Positions 51,812 through 62,358 of a stretch of 64,000 nucleotides of DNA are shown in pieces. The stretch is from assembly GCF_900129305.1 (NCBI RefSeq), contig NZ_FQVB01000018.1:1-64000 (forward strand), written 5' to 3'. Source of the stretch: Desulfacinum infernum DSM 9756 (GTDB lineage: Bacteria > Desulfobacterota > Syntrophobacteria > Syntrophobacterales > DSM-9756). Below the pieces are notes generated by a model that was not told the DNA's origin, did not search any database, and worked only from the letters and a program-made list of their open reading frames with translations. The translations under genes were made by a program, and so were the position numbers. Within the stretch, counting starts at the first letter, position 1, and every line of letters begins with the position of its first letter.

Positions 51812-53788
51812 TCAAAGCGGCAGAACGTGGTAGCTGAACGGCATGAAAAGCCCGGCCGCCATCCACACCACGGCCATGAGCATGTCGCCCACGATCAAAC
51901 CGATAAAGAGCCGCCGCACTTCCTTGAACTGGCGCACACCTCCGTAGCGGAGCACCAGCGTGTTGCAAAGCCAGCCGATGAGGAAGCTGAACCACAGGAT
52001 GCGCATGGCGGAGCTGTACGTCGTGAGATACCCGATGGGATGCAGCGGCCACCAGATGAACCGTCGAAATCCCAGGACCAGTAGACCCATGACCACCGCT
52101 CCGCTGAAGGCGAAGACCAGGCTCCATCTCTTGGGGGCTTCCGGATAATTGATGAGCTGGAAGACGTTTTCATGAACCCGCCGGGCCGTCTCCACCGCCC
52201 AGTCGTCGGGAAGCAGGTTGAGCCCGGTCTTGTAGGCCAGGATCAGCATGGTCAAACAGGAGACCGCCACGCCGATGACCATGGCGGCCACCACCCCCGC
52301 AAGAAAGCGAACTCGGGGTGAGGCGTCCTCCGAGAGTTTGGACGCGTGGAACAGGCTGGGCGTCAGCGATTCGCGCATGTCCACGAAGGTGACCTTCTGG
52401 ACGACCATGGCCAGGTAGAGGGTGAGGGGCGCGATGGTCTTGGTGTGGAGAGCGGCCAGGAACCCGTCGGAAGGGGCGGCGGTGAGGGTGAAGTAGGGAA
52501 GCCCGCCCTGGCAGATGAGTCGGGCCGATACCAGCTGGAGCATGAAGCACGCCCCCAGGAAGAGGAACGCGGGCAGAAGGTCCATTCCGAAATAGCGCAT
52601 CCACGCCAGGGTGCCCGCGAAGCCTCCCACAAAGAGATAGAAGGCCTTTTTCGGGTCCACCAGCGCGCGGTGGGGTTCGTCGGGCAGCGCGGACCGGCCC
52701 AGCACCCTTCGGACGATCTCCATCAGGTGATTTCTGGAAAGCCACACGATGAAGAAAAAGAAGACCCCGAAGGCTCCCACCATCTGCATTTCTTCCACAT
52801 TGGCCAGAACCGGCCCGAACGTGGTGCCCAGGGCGGCGGAAGGAAGGCGCCAACCGAAGAGCTGCAAAAGGCCGGGAAGCAGACCGCCCAGGACGAAAAA
52901 GAACCACAGGCTGAAGGAAACCTGCTTGGATGTCAGATAGGCAAAGCCGATGAAGGCCGGATAGAGATAGATCTTGGCCTTGTGGAATCCCGAAAGGAGG
53001 CCTTCCTTGGGAACATAGGGCTGGGCCAGGAAGAGGGTCGGGATCTGCGGCACGTGGGGATAGAAGGTGTGAAGGCCGTTCATGAGGTGAAGAAAGACGG
53101 GAACCGCCAGCCCCAAGAGGAAGTACTTGTGCCCCAGGAAGTTCCGGAGCGTCCCCTTTTCCGATTCCGTGCTCAGGACCTGAGGCACGCGAAGGAGGGG
53201 GAAGTTCATCTTTTCGTTTTCGATCCATTGGTGGCTGAAGAGGCCCACCATGCCGAAGAGAGCCGCATAGACAAACAGGATGAAAAGGGCCCAGCATGCC
53301 AGCGGCATCACCCAGGCCGCCCAGGGAATGTGGAAGGGGACCTGCCACCACGCCAGTTCCCGGCCGTTTTCCAGTCCGCGGTAGAGCGTCTGGACGGCGT
53401 CGGGATCCAGGGGAAAGAGCCGGGGTGAGACCAGGGGAAGCAGGGTCTTGGCCTGGGGTGATCCGGTGGATTCCAGCCAGGCGGGGGTGGTGATGTTGAC
53501 GAGAAAGGTTCGAAAGAGACCCGTATAGGCGATGCCCGTGGAGATGCCGATCATGGCCCAGATGAGAAAGAGTTCCTGGGCGCTGAGCGCCGCCCGCGGG
53601 TGGAGCTTCCGGGCCAGTGGGTTGTAGAGGACGGCGAAGACGAAGAGGGCGGCGAAGGCGACCACCGGGAAATGGCCGCCCGCCAGGGGGCTGTTTTGAA
53701 GCTGTACGTTGTTGTAGGGGGTCACGGCGCAAAAGAAAGCGGCCAGAAGGGCCCCCAGCCCCAGTGCTGTGAGTCGAACCTTTCCCAC
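51812..53788 (-). CDS. Large polytopic membrane protein, DUF6785/6784-like
   Basis: A 658-residue membrane protein with about 14 hydrophobic segments. It opens RLTALGLGALLAAFFCAVTPYNNVQLQNSPLAGGHFPVVAFAALFVFAVL, then has ALSAQELFLIWAMIGISTGIAYTGLFRTFLVNITTPAWLESTGSP. This is the pattern of DUF6785/DUF6784 proteins, from memory. No known substrate. The LSAQELFLIWAM block parallels LSQQEIFVLYYM in the neighbouring 656-residue protein. The gene is 20 bases downstream of the giant FtsX fusion gene, suggesting one operon with the ABC components. ATG 53788 has no strong ribosome binding site. Confidence 0.65.
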   Translation of the reverse strand: MGKVRLTALGLGALLAAFFCAVTPYNNVQLQNSPLAGGHFPVVAFAALFVFAVLYNPLARKLHPRAALSAQELFLIWAMIGISTGIAYTGLFRTFLVNITTPAWLESTGSPQAKTLLPLVSPRLFPLDPDAVQTLYRGLENGRELAWWQVPFHIPWAAWVMPLACWALFILFVYAALFGMVGLFSHQWIENEKMNFPLLRVPQVLSTESEKGTLRNFLGHKYFLLGLAVPVFLHLMNGLHTFYPHVPQIPTLFLAQPYVPKEGLLSGFHKAKIYLYPAFIGFAYLTSKQVSFSLWFFFVLGGLLPGLLQLFGWRLPSAALGTTFGPVLANVEEMQMVGAFGVFFFFIVWLSRNHLMEIVRRVLGRSALPDEPHRALVDPKKAFYLFVGGFAGTLAWMRYFGMDLLPAFLFLGACFMLQLVSARLICQGGLPYFTLTAAPSDGFLAALHTKTIAPLTLYLAMVVQKVTFVDMRESLTPSLFHASKLSEDASPRVRFLAGVVAAMVIGVAVSCLTMLILAYKTGLNLLPDDWAVETARRVHENVFQLINYPEAPKRWSLVFAFSGAVVMGLLVLGFRRFIWWPLHPIGYLTTYSSAMRILWFSFLIGWLCNTLVLRYGGVRQFKEVRRLFIGLIVGDMLMAVVWMAAGLFMPFSYHVLPL

Positions 53789-53807
53789 GCTCTGATCCGA
53801 TCCTTTG

Positions 53808-56800
53808 TCAAATGGCCGAAGTCACAAGAACGGTCTCCGCTTCCTCACCGGCGTCCGAATCCGGATCCGCCTGCGAATACCGGCGTTTGGCCTCGTCGTC
53901 CAACAGGCGCCACAGGAGCATCTGCTTTCGCAACACCCGGATGAAGTTCTTGTTGGCCCTTTCCCAGGCCGATCTTTCCCCGGAAAGGCGAATCATCTGA
54001 ACGGCCACCTCCATGTAGCCCGGGTTCTCTTCGGACGGGCAGCAGTGGAGCTGAAGCCTTTGCTTGATGCCGAAATCGAAGGGGGCGAGCCACACATTGG
54101 CGCGCAGGGTGAGACACACCGGATAGGGCATGCGGGCCGGCCGCGCAATGGTGTCGTCCGGCACCAGGCTGGCTTCGTCCACGATGAAGGCTCCGTGGGC
54201 CACATCCTGATGATCCCGGATGAAGGCTTCCAGAAAACGGATGATGCCCAATTCCTCTTCCGGCTTCAGAAGGAACGGAAGGCGCAGTTCCAGGAGATCC
54301 CCCTGGGCTTCGGGAAGCGTCCAGCTGCGGGTCACGTCCGGCATGGCCATTTCGGCGGCCATGCGGGCCGGGTAGAGGGAGGCCAGGAACACCACGGAAA
54401 AGACGAGGACCATGCAAGCCACGCTGGCCAGGGAGGAATAGTTGAACGTGAGTTCGGCGAACATGGGCCAGGTGCCCACCAGTTTCGCCGTGATCTGGGC
54501 CAGGATGTAGCCGATCACGGTGGAGAGGACCGCCAGCGAGAGCGCCTCCACGATGAAAAGAAAGCCCACGTGGGTCGGCGCCAGCCCCACGGAAGTGTAG
54601 ACGCCGATTTCCGTCTTTCGCTCATGTACGTGCCCGATCATGGTGTTCAGGCAGATGAAGACCACGATGAGAATAGGCACCAGAAGGTTGGCCACGCCCT
54701 GGTAGCGGATGGCCTTGGCCGCCGTGTGGTACCAGGTCTGTTGGGCTCCCACGAAAAGCGGATAGGAAAACCATCGGGACAGGTCTTCGGCGATCTTGCG
54801 GGCCGTATCGGGGCTTTCCGTGACCAGGGAGACGGCCCGAAGACTTCCCCCCAGCGCTCGGCACGTTTCGAAGGGCATGATGACCAGGGAGTCGGCGCGG
54901 GCGAAACGGAAGCGCTGGGTCATGGGCAGGATCTCTTCGCCCGATTCCATGGCCTCCACTTCCACCTCGCTGATCTCCTCGTCCGGGGCGATTTCCAGGT
55001 AGGCCGGCTGGACCCGATGGCCGTCCAGATCCCGGTAGGTTTCCAGCCGCTTGGGATCGAAAAAGCCGATCACCTTGTAGGACTGCTCCCATATTCTCAC
55101 GGTGGCGCCGCCGTCCGAATCGGCCTCCAGCCCCAGCTCTTCCGCCAGGTTGACCGGCAGGAGCACGGCCTTTTCATCCTCCGCCTGGAACCAACGGCCG
55201 CGGACAACGATCTGGCGAAAACTCCGGGGGGCGTCGATTCCCAGGCCCAGCAAGCCTTCCACGGCCGTTTCCCGAAGATCCCTCGCAACGGGGGCCACCG
55301 ATCGTTGGGACGGATGAGCCGGGTCGATCCAGGCCCTGGGCCAGATGAGGGCCTCATGGCCGTAACGGCCCTTCATGTCCGAGAGGGTCAGCGAGGTGAG
55401 GGGGCGCCAGATGGTGTGGTGGATCAGCACGCCGCTGTAGGGAGCCGAATCGGCGATCCGGGACAGGGTGGTCTTGGTGAGACTCTTCACGTTGGTAAAA
55501 GACATCACCGTGAAGGTGAGGATGATCAGGGTCACGCAGGTGAGCGCCGTCCGAAGCCTTCGGCGATGAAGGTTGGAGGCCCCGATGGCGAAGCCGGCTC
55601 CGAAGGCCTGCCATTTGTTGACGTTTTCCCGGCCCGCCGCCGACCCCTCCGGGCCCTTCTGGACCGCTTCCATTTCCCGTTCGAAGCGGACGAAAATGAT
55701 CCAGGAGACCAGCACCGAAAGTCCCACGATGAAGAAGGCGATGATCACCACCATGGGGCTGTAGGTGAGCTGAAAGGCGGGATGAAGCGCCTTGATGGTG
55801 AAGATGGTGGCGAGCAGGATGACGAAAAACGCCGTAATTTGCTTGTAGATGTTTCGAAAGCAGAAGAGGTAGCGTTCCAGGCAGTAGGCGAAGGGGACGA
55901 AGAGCGCCACGAAGAACATGACGCCGCCCAGGATGTCCCGCTGGGTGTTTTCGATCTCGGCGTACACCACGTTCAGCTTGGCCCACGCCGATACGGTCTT
56001 GTCCCACATGCGGGCGTATCGGTTCGCCCCGGCTGCCTCGTCCGCGGCCTTCAAGTCCCCGGCGGCCTCCCGGTACAAATCCTCCAGGTACTTGTTGCTG
56101 ATCCCCCTGCGATCCAGGTTGTCCAGGCGATGGGCCACCAGGGTGCGAAGATCGTGGGCCACCCGGGAGAAGGTGCGGGAGAGGATGGGCGGAGATCCGA
56201 TGAGGTATCCCTGTCCCAAAGGATTCCGGGGGTTGGCGTTGATAAGGAGGAATTCCTTTCGGAGCAGGGTGTCGGCCAGGATCAACTTGAACCGGGTGCC
56301 TTTTTCCAGAAAGAGCGAGATGCCGAAGGTGTCCCGTCCGTCCACCCGGCTGTACCAATACTTGAGAGGGCGGGCGCCCGTGACGCCGTCCAGGAGAGTG
56401 ACCTTGGTCAGGTGGCTCAGCTGTTGGGGATCGAAGACTCCGATCACGTCCGTCTGGTCACAATGGAACATGATGAGAGTGGTGCTGCCCACCTGTCCCT
56501 TGATCTTGAGCCGGTAATTGTCCTTGCCGGTCTGCACCTTGTCGGCCGTCCAGGCGATTCGGCCCGTGGCGGGATCGATCCCGTAGGGTTCCAGGATGAC
56601 CTTCTGAAAGGCCACGCGATTGTTGGCCACCCCGGGCAGAAAGAAGGTGCCGTCTCGAAAGGCCATGGTCCGAAAGATGGTGTCGCCCTGGATGGCGCAG
56701 ACGATGGTGCCGGGAGCGGGCTGGTCGGCAAAGAGTTCCCCCTGGCGGATGAACATGGTCTTGCCCTTGATGGCCGCGAGGCCCTGGATGCCCGTGCGAC

Positions 56801-58616
56801 AGCTGGCCTGCAGATCCGGATGGGACAGCACGCGACTGAGAAAGGGGGGGAGGAACTTCTGGAGGATGTCGAGATTCTCCCAATGGATGCGTTCCACCGT
56901 GTCGTTGGGAGTGCCCCACGCCAGGCGCCGGTTGTTGAGGGTGGTGAGCGTCACCGCCGAACAGTCCGAAAGGGCTCCGATGTCGCACGCCAGGCAATGC
57001 AGGCCGGGGTTTTCCACCGCCGTGGAGGCGAATCCTGCCCCATAACGGTCCGTTTTCGTGAAGATCTGAGGCGTGCCCGACGCGCCGGCCGCTTCCTCCG
57101 CCGCTTCCTCCATGATCTCCGCAAGCCGGAGACTCCGCACCACGCGCCGCACCTGCTCCCGGAGCGGAAAGGTGCCGCCCCATTCGCTGAGAGCGACGGG
57201 CAGGGATTGGGAAGACAGGTTGAGGCTCAGGTGGAGGATGGTTTCGTGATCATCCAGTAGGTTGCGCAGGGTTCTCCACGATCGGATGACACGCCATCGC
57301 TTGTCCAGTTCGCGTTTCTCCTTGTCCAGCAGCTTTCGGGCTCCGGCCAGGAGTTCCAGTGCCAGCCGCTCTTGCTCCGAATCCAGGTTGGAGGGATCGT
57401 CCTGCCAGCTCAACCTTCGGCACCGGCGGGCTTGGGCGGCCGTGGCATCGATGTCGGTGACGCTCGCATCCTCCGCTTTTCCCGCCGCGTTTCGATATTG
57501 GATCAGACGGGTAAGACGGTCCGCTTCGTCCTTGGCCCGTTCCACCACTTCCCGCCAGACCAGTCGGTCCCGTTGGGGATCTCCCGTGTTCCACGGTACG
57601 GGGTGCTGGAAGGAAGAGAGCAGGGCTTTCAGGTCTTTCCTTCGGTCCCGGATGGTTCGCCGTTCCTCACGGATGTCCTTCTTTCGACCCCGGGCGATCC
57701 AGGTGAAGTGCCTGGATCCTGCCAGGCCCTGGCCGTACCCGGAGGTGGCCAGGAGGAGCACGGAACGTTCCGGCGGCCGGGCCGCCAGGTCCTCGGCCAG
57801 TTTGAGGAGCATGGCCGCGGAGACGGCCTGATCCGCTCCCGGCGCCAGTCCCACCACGTGGGTGGTGGCATCGAAGGATGCTTCGATCACCACCAGTTCC
57901 TGGGAAAGATCTTCGGAACGGCCGGGAATCAGACCGTAAACGTTCTGGGCCACGCGGTTTTCCCAGTGGGCTTGTGCCCGAAGAACCGCTTCACGTCCGC
58001 CCTTCGCCAGGGTCCGGAGATGTTCAGCCGTTTGTGCCGGCGCGTAGAAACGGGGAAATGCCAACGGGGTGGGGATGTTCTTGTCCTGAAAGTGCTGCCT
58101 CGTATCGTCGGGGCCGCCCAGAAAGATCACGGCCTTGGCCGAAAGGGAGGCCGCGATCCACCAGTTTTCCGCCGAGTTCTGATCCATGAGCACGATGGCC
58201 CCTTCCAGGGGAACATCGTCCAAATGGGGCAGATCTCCGTTTGCCACATAGACCAGAGGCCCGCGCAGTCCGCCTTCCGGAGTGCGGGGCAGCATGGCCA
58301 TGTTGGGGCCCCAGGGAAAGATCTCGTAGGTCGTGGAGCCCACTTGAAGGGACGCCCGGTCGGAGACGGGAACGGGCTGGAAGTAGAGCTGCGTACCCAC
58401 GTTTTTCAGCCCGAACCGTTGGAACTGTCCCGCGATGTAACGGGCGGCGGCATCGCAGCCCGAAGATCCCGTGGACCGGTCGGGAAATCGGGTGAGGGCC
58501 TGAAGATGCTCCCGGACCGTGGCCGCGCCGGCTTCGTTCCATCCCCGCCATGTCCCCGATAGGGCCGCCAGGAGGATCAAGAGTGCCGGGATGAGATAAG
58601 GCCTTGTTCGAGCCAT
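53808..58616 (-). CDS. Giant ABC permease: signal anchor, degenerate M28-peptidase domain, FtsX permease
   Basis: A 1602-residue protein, far above the usual FtsX permease. Residues 1-25 are a signal anchor. A PA-like insert (about 105-200) and an M28-peptidase-like region (about 225-320: [50 protein letters not shown]) follow. The M28 metal positions are largely lost: the H-x-D, D-D and E-E pairs read SFD, DQ and GYGQ. So it is likely inactive. A long helical/periplasmic stretch then leads to about four hydrophobic segments (about 910-1010). FtsX core segments follow ([19 protein letters not shown] near 1035; [50 protein letters not shown] near 1360), then a soluble tail. ATG 58616 follows the ATPase stop (minus sense). 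Confidence 0.8.
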   Translation of the reverse strand: MARTRPYLIPALLILLAALSGTWRGWNEAGAATVREHLQALTRFPDRSTGSSGCDAAARYIAGQFQRFGLKNVGTQLYFQPVPVSDRASLQVGSTTYEIFPWGPNMAMLPRTPEGGLRGPLVYVANGDLPHLDDVPLEGAIVLMDQNSAENWWIAASLSAKAVIFLGGPDDTRQHFQDKNIPTPLAFPRFYAPAQTAEHLRTLAKGGREAVLRAQAHWENRVAQNVYGLIPGRSEDLSQELVVIEASFDATTHVVGLAPGADQAVSAAMLLKLAEDLAARPPERSVLLLATSGYGQGLAGSRHFTWIARGRKKDIREERRTIRDRRKDLKALLSSFQHPVPWNTGDPQRDRLVWREVVERAKDEADRLTRLIQYRNAAGKAEDASVTDIDATAAQARRCRRLSWQDDPSNLDSEQERLALELLAGARKLLDKEKRELDKRWRVIRSWRTLRNLLDDHETILHLSLNLSSQSLPVALSEWGGTFPLREQVRRVVRSLRLAEIMEEAAEEAAGASGTPQIFTKTDRYGAGFASTAVENPGLHCLACDIGALSDCSAVTLTTLNNRRLAWGTPNDTVERIHWENLDILQKFLPPFLSRVLSHPDLQASCRTGIQGLAAIKGKTMFIRQGELFADQPAPGTIVCAIQGDTIFRTMAFRDGTFFLPGVANNRVAFQKVILEPYGIDPATGRIAWTADKVQTGKDNYRLKIKGQVGSTTLIMFHCDQTDVIGVFDPQQLSHLTKVTLLDGVTGARPLKYWYSRVDGRDTFGISLFLEKGTRFKLILADTLLRKEFLLINANPRNPLGQGYLIGSPPILSRTFSRVAHDLRTLVAHRLDNLDRRGISNKYLEDLYREAAGDLKAADEAAGANRYARMWDKTVSAWAKLNVVYAEIENTQRDILGGVMFFVALFVPFAYCLERYLFCFRNIYKQITAFFVILLATIFTIKALHPAFQLTYSPMVVIIAFFIVGLSVLVSWIIFVRFEREMEAVQKGPEGSAAGRENVNKWQAFGAGFAIGASNLHRRRLRTALTCVTLIILTFTVMSFTNVKSLTKTTLSRIADSAPYSGVLIHHTIWRPLTSLTLSDMKGRYGHEALIWPRAWIDPAHPSQRSVAPVARDLRETAVEGLLGLGIDAPRSFRQIVVRGRWFQAEDEKAVLLPVNLAEELGLEADSDGGATVRIWEQSYKVIGFFDPKRLETYRDLDGHRVQPAYLEIAPDEEISEVEVEAMESGEEILPMTQRFRFARADSLVIMPFETCRALGGSLRAVSLVTESPDTARKIAEDLSRWFSYPLFVGAQQTWYHTAAKAIRYQGVANLLVPILIVVFICLNTMIGHVHERKTEIGVYTSVGLAPTHVGFLFIVEALSLAVLSTVIGYILAQITAKLVGTWPMFAELTFNYSSLASVACMVLVFSVVFLASLYPARMAAEMAMPDVTRSWTLPEAQGDLLELRLPFLLKPEEELGIIRFLEAFIRDHQDVAHGAFIVDEASLVPDDTIARPARMPYPVCLTLRANVWLAPFDFGIKQRLQLHCCPSEENPGYMEVAVQMIRLSGERSAWERANKNFIRVLRKQMLLWRLLDDEAKRRYSQADPDSDAGEEAETVLVTSAI

Positions 58617-58618
58617 GA

Positions 58619-59353
58619 CTACGCCACTTCCCCTACCGAGATCTTGAGCTTTTCCCGGTCCTCGATGCGGTCCACCCGGCCGTCGCGGATCCACACGACC
58701 CGATCCGACACGTTGAGCATCTTGATGTCGTGGGTGGCCGAGATGATGGTCACGCCACGCTCCTTGGAAAGGTGTTTGAGGAGGGTGATGATCTCTTCGC
58801 CCGTTGTGAGATCCAGGTTGCCCGTGGGCTCATCGGCCAGGATGATGGCCGGGTCGTTGGCCAGGGCGCGCGCGACGGCCACCCGCTGCTGCTGGCCGCC
58901 GGAAAGTTCCGGGGGCTTGTGCTGGTAGCGCTCGGCCAGCCCCACCAGCTTGAGCAGCTCCATGCCCTTTTCCATGTATTCGTCCCGGCTCATTCCCGCA
59001 AAGATCATGGGGAGGGTCACGTTTTCGATGGCCGTCATCACCTGGATGAGATTGAAGGTCTGGAAGATGTAGCCGATCTTGCGGCAGCGGAGCCATGCCA
59101 GTTCATAGGCGTCCAACTGGGACACGTCCACTTCGTCGATGAAGACTCGGCCCGACGTGGGCTTGTCCAGCGCCCCGATCATATTGAAAAGAGTGGATTT
59201 GCCCGATCCCGAAGGGCCCATGATGGAGATGTACTCGCCTGAGCGAATGGCCAGGTTGACCCCTCTCAGAGCCTGCACTTCCTGTTGGCCCATGCGGAAC
59301 ACCTTGACCACATCCACCAGTCGAACCACATTGTGCGCGCCGTTTCCATTCAT
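58619..59353 (-). CDS. ABC transporter ATP-binding protein (MacB/LolD type)
   Basis: A 244-residue ATPase: Walker [12 protein letters not shown]-loop YIFQTFNLI, signature [15 protein letters not shown], Walker [15 protein letters not shown] and H-loop ISATHD. It is the LolD/MacB type that pairs with FtsX-fold permeases and usually works as a mechanotransmission or lipoprotein-release pump rather than a classical importer. ATG 59353 is followed directly by [11 protein letters not shown]. It sits between the small and giant FtsX permeases; both are probable partners. Confidence 0.93.
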   Translation of the reverse strand: MNGNGAHNVVRLVDVVKVFRMGQQEVQALRGVNLAIRSGEYISIMGPSGSGKSTLFNMIGALDKPTSGRVFIDEVDVSQLDAYELAWLRCRKIGYIFQTFNLIQVMTAIENVTLPMIFAGMSRDEYMEKGMELLKLVGLAERYQHKPPELSGGQQQRVAVARALANDPAIILADEPTGNLDLTTGEEIITLLKHLSKERGVTIISATHDIKMLNVSDRVVWIRDGRVDRIEDREKLKISVGEVA

Positions 59354-59358
59354 GGGCT

Positions 59359-60015
59359 CTACTGCTCCGTTCTGAGGGCCAAGGCGGGTTCCATGCGGGC
59401 TGCGACCCAGGCCGGATAAAGGACTCCGGTGAGCGACAGGAGCATGGCCAGACCGGTGCTCCAGGCGGCGATCCATGCCAGCTCGAGCGCCGGAAAATGC
59501 CGCACCACCGCCGTGCCGAACTTGACAAGAAGGGTGACGGAAGCGACCAGCACCCCGAGGGCGCTTCCCGCCGCTCCCCCCAGGAGCCCCTGGTAGACGG
59601 CCTCCAGGACGAACAGCTTGATGACGAAGCTGTCCAGCGCACCCAGGCACTTGAGCGTTCCGATCTCGCGGAATCGTTCCGTGACGGCCATGAGCTGTGC
59701 GTTCACGATGCCCACGGCACAGACCAGAAGGGACAAGGCGATGAGCCACCGGTCCTTGGGCGTGCTTCCGAACGTGCCCGCAAAGAGTTCATAGCCGGAG
59801 GAGACGATCTTCTCCTGCAGCTCCGACGGCGCATGAGGCCATAGGGCGTTCAGAAGCGCGTACACCGCAAACGTGTAGGCCACAAAGGCCACGGCCAGCA
59901 CCAGGGTGGCCGTGGTGATCAGCGACCGAAACAGCCTGGCCCGAAGCGCATTGAAGGAGATGCGCAATACTTGGGCCCACGGCAGCACCACTTGTCTTTC
60001 TACGGTCGGTCTCAT
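59359..60015 (-). CDS. Small FtsX-family ABC permease
   Basis: A 218-residue permease of FtsX/MacB type with four hydrophobic helices: RLFRSLITTATLVLAVAFVAYTFAVYAL near the start, WLIALSLLVCAVGIVNAQLMAVTERFREIGTLKCLGALDSFVIKLFVLEAVYQGLLGGAAGSALGVLVASV, and GLAMLLSLTGVLYPAWVAARMEPALALR at the end. The last part is the typical FtsX core. It is shorter than normal in the extracellular domain, complementing the giant partner, and 5 bases upstream of the ATPase. ATG 60015 is chosen since the longer frame has no conserved sequence. Confidence 0.88.
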   Translation of the reverse strand: MRPTVERQVVLPWAQVLRISFNALRARLFRSLITTATLVLAVAFVAYTFAVYALLNALWPHAPSELQEKIVSSGYELFAGTFGSTPKDRWLIALSLLVCAVGIVNAQLMAVTERFREIGTLKCLGALDSFVIKLFVLEAVYQGLLGGAAGSALGVLVASVTLLVKFGTAVVRHFPALELAWIAAWSTGLAMLLSLTGVLYPAWVAARMEPALALRTEQ

Positions 60016-60064
60016 GTTCCGTCTCGTCCCGGTGCCGAGGTTTTGCTTGCACTGTTCTAACCAC

Positions 60065-61189
60065 TTAATCCCTGGCCACGAGATTTTCAACAGCCCGGAC
60101 CGTTTCCCGGGCTCCGTCGCACCGGGGAAGACGGCGGGCGGGCGGAGGCGATTCCAGCTCTTCCCGGATGGCCCGGGCCACGTCTTCCGGCCCGAGAGAG
60201 TCCAATACCCGCACGATTCCCCTTTCTTCCAGGGCTCGAGCCCGGAGGGCCTGCTCGCGGTTCTGCGGAAAGGGATAGACCAGCGCCTTGGTGCCCGTGG
60301 CCAGGATGTCCATGCACGTGTTGTAGCCGGCCATGCTGATGGAAATCTCCGCTTCGGCCATACGGGAAGAAAAATCCAGGGCGAAGGGGTGAACCTCCAC
60401 GCGCGGGTCCCCGTCGGCCCATTGCTCCACCAGGCGCCGGGCATGGTCTTCCATGAAAGGTCCCTTGTAGATGTGAAGCTGCAGATGGCGGTCGTCGATG
60501 CGTTCCCATGCTCTCAACACCGCTTCCAGGAGCTCCGTGCCGACGCGGCCGCCACCGGTGCTGACCACCACGCGCCCTGGTATCCTCGCCGGCGGAGGGG
60601 AGGCGGCGGGGCGGATCACGTATCCCGTATGGATCACCGGGCACCGGATGTCTCCGGTACGGGAAAAGGTGGCGTCCAGGGGGATCATGTCCGGATCCCC
60701 ATGGACCAGGACCAGGTCGAAGTAGCGGTTGAGGATCTCGAGAACCTTCTGTTCGTAGGCGGCCGTGTCCGCCTTTTCCACCAGGATGTCCCGAACGCTG
60801 CACACCACCCGCGCACGGGAAGTTGCGGAAAGGTTCTCCTTCAGGAGCGGTATCAGCTCGAAACGAAATTTCTTTCTTCCGAAGGGAAAGAGCTCGATCA
60901 GGAGAACATCCGGTCTTGTGCGGCGGTAGGTATCCAGGAGTTTCTCCCGGCGCCTGTCCTGCAGGCTTTCCAGGTCGCCTCCCGTCGCTTCCAGCTGCTT
61001 GAATTCCGGATCCATCATCAAAGGAGGCAGAAAAACCCGCGCCACATGTTCGGGTGGCCGGTAGTGGGCCAGCGGTTCGCCGCCTTCCACGAAGGTCACG
61101 GGGTGCGGGTAAAAGGCCTTGGCGATCTCCATGGAGCGGAAAAAGTGGCCGATACCCAGAACATGCTGACAGTAGTGCAGGATCTTCAT
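60065..61189 (-). CDS. MurG-like (GT28-type) glycosyltransferase family protein
   Basis: A 374-residue GT-B fold protein. The N-terminal part KILHYCQHVLGIGHFFRSMEIAKAF has the GHxxR glycine loop of MurG-type enzymes. The C-terminal part has VVVSTGGGRVGTELLEAVLRAW and AEISISMAGYNTCMDILATGTKALVYPFP, the UDP-sugar-binding pattern. Donor and acceptor are unknown. It lies 49 bases upstream of the small FtsX permease on the same strand, so it may be first in the ABC operon. It could glycosylate an envelope component exported by the pump (speculative). Confidence 0.8.
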   Translation of the reverse strand: MKILHYCQHVLGIGHFFRSMEIAKAFYPHPVTFVEGGEPLAHYRPPEHVARVFLPPLMMDPEFKQLEATGGDLESLQDRRREKLLDTYRRTRPDVLLIELFPFGRKKFRFELIPLLKENLSATSRARVVCSVRDILVEKADTAAYEQKVLEILNRYFDLVLVHGDPDMIPLDATFSRTGDIRCPVIHTGYVIRPAASPPPARIPGRVVVSTGGGRVGTELLEAVLRAWERIDDRHLQLHIYKGPFMEDHARRLVEQWADGDPRVEVHPFALDFSSRMAEAEISISMAGYNTCMDILATGTKALVYPFPQNREQALRARALEERGIVRVLDSLGPEDVARAIREELESPPPARRLPRCDGARETVRAVENLVARD

Positions 61190-61263
61190 CCGTTCGAGCT
61201 TTCCCTGATTTGGGTTTTGTTTCCGTTGAAGCCCCTGAGAGCTAGTCCGAGAACTCCATAAAT

Positions 61264-61289
61264 CGTCACTCCCGCGGAAGCGGGAGTCC
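61264..61289. repeat. Dispersed repeat family C, copy 3
   Basis: CGTCACTCCCGCGGAAGCGG followed by GAGTCC. Immediately after it, another hairpin segment (61308-61334, GCATCCCTGCTTTCGTGGGG...) resembles the 42679-42720 region. It lies in the gap 61190-61523. Confidence 0.7.
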
Positions 61290-61401
61290 AGGATGTAGTG
61301 TCAATCCTGCATCCCTGCTTTCGTGGGGATGACGGATGGCCCTTGAAAGGGGCAAGTCAGCGATACCGAAATTGGACGATTCTTGTGCATGGGCCGGCTC
61401 C

Positions 61402-61474
61402 GATGGGCGGGCGTAAAGCCCTCCCTACAAAATGCGTTGATCTCTTGGGTAGGGGCGGGGTTTATCCCCGCCCG
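61402..61474. repeat. Dispersed palindromic repeat family A, copy 4
   Basis: GGGCGGGCGTAAAGCCCTCC and GGGGCGGGGTTTATCCCCGC, same orientation as copy 1 with one mismatch breaking the left hairpin. Confidence 0.8.
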
Positions 61475-61523
61475 GGCCACAGGCGGGCCGGAGGTCCGCG
61501 CTCCCGGGAAAAACAGCACTTGC

Positions 61524-62129
61524 CTAAGGCTCGGATAAACCAGCCAAGGCCGTCTTCAGTGCGGCCACGAATTCAAAGAAGATCGGAGTGGGGTGGTCGC
61601 GACCCGGGCGGTCCAAGCGTGCGAAGAAGGAGGCTCGAAGGGCTTCGGAAAGCTCCAGTTGAAGACCTGCCCCAGAACTTCCCCGGTTGCAGAGGTTTTC
61701 CTTTTGGTCCCCGCGAAAGACCGGGTGCGGAGCCGAGGAGAAGCCGCGCGACCGCAAAACGGTCGCCACCCGCGCCCGCAAGTCCTCGTCCAATCCCCCC
61801 AAATAGACCGTTGGATTTGCTCCGTCACAGCCGTGGATGGTGATCACCTTCCAGGAACGTCGCGCCATTTCCAAGGCGGCGGGTTCGTCGAAAAGGGTGC
61901 TGGTGATGTGCAGCCTGCCGTTTCCCTTCCGTTTGAGTCCGTCCAAATGATAGAAGGAATGGTGAGGTTCGGCCACGGCCCGGGCCACCTCGGAAGTTCC
62001 GGGCTCGATGCCGCCTCCGTGGGGCGCCATGACGGCGATGCCCGTCCGTCCCCAGCGCCACTGGATGCGGAAGTCGATCCCTTCCCGTTCCTTTTCCGCC
62101 AGTTGCTGGAAAGATCGGTATATGTTCAC
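61524..62129 (-). CDS. Poly-gamma-glutamate hydrolase-like protein (DUF867/PghP family)
   Basis: A roughly 201-residue zinc-peptidase-like protein. Conserved blocks are VMAPHGGGIEPGTSEVARAVA (metal-binding His and Glu), ITIHGCDG (third metal His) and GLQLELSEALR with a catalytic-type Glu, the pattern of phage PghP and related DUF867 proteins that cleave poly-gamma-glutamate. No signal peptide. The start is uncertain: GTG 62129 has GGAGG four bases upstream and gives the usual N-terminus (NIYRSFQQLAEKEREGIDFRI), while ATG 62159 would add ten residues. It is isolated between repeat-rich gaps. Confidence 0.75.
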   Translation of the reverse strand: MNIYRSFQQLAEKEREGIDFRIQWRWGRTGIAVMAPHGGGIEPGTSEVARAVAEPHHSFYHLDGLKRKGNGRLHITSTLFDEPAALEMARRSWKVITIHGCDGANPTVYLGGLDEDLRARVATVLRSRGFSSAPHPVFRGDQKENLCNRGSSGAGLQLELSEALRASFFARLDRPGRDHPTPIFFEFVAALKTALAGLSEP

Positions 62130-62308
62130 GAAACCTCCGGTGAATTGGCGGCGATCCATTCAGGGCGGCGGCGGATTCCATTGTGCCCGAGAGACCGCTG
62201 CCTGTAAAGCCGTGCACAGAGGCGGCAAAACCGCCGACGAAAAGGTCGTCGGGCGGAGCGAGTCATGATTTGTAGGAAACGGGACCTCGTCCCGTTCGTG
62301 GGCGCGAC

Positions 62309-62340
62309 CTGTGGGGGCGAATAATCCTTCGCCCCCACAG
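62309..62340. repeat. Hairpin repeat family D, copy 3
   Basis: A 13-bp-arm perfect hairpin, CTGTGGGGGCGAA and TTCGCCCCCACAG around TAATCC. It is related to the hairpins at 20124-20149 and 40251-40274. Confidence 0.75.
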
Positions 62341-62358
62341 GGGCCCCCCTTTTCATTG

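Noticed and set aside
53805-57260. A 1151-residue open frame on the plus strand
   Set aside because: It is antisense to the FtsX fusion gene and very rich in His, Gly, Arg and Asp, as expected from complementing high-GC codons. It has no domain or ribosome binding site. Similar long antisense frames at 1819-3111, 15293-16735, 33512-35143, 35133-37091 and 40524-42308 were dropped for the same reason.
53808-58616. Active M28 aminopeptidase
   Set aside because: Although the fold order resembles M28, the residues at the expected metal and catalytic positions (SFD, DQ, GYGQ) do not support an active site.
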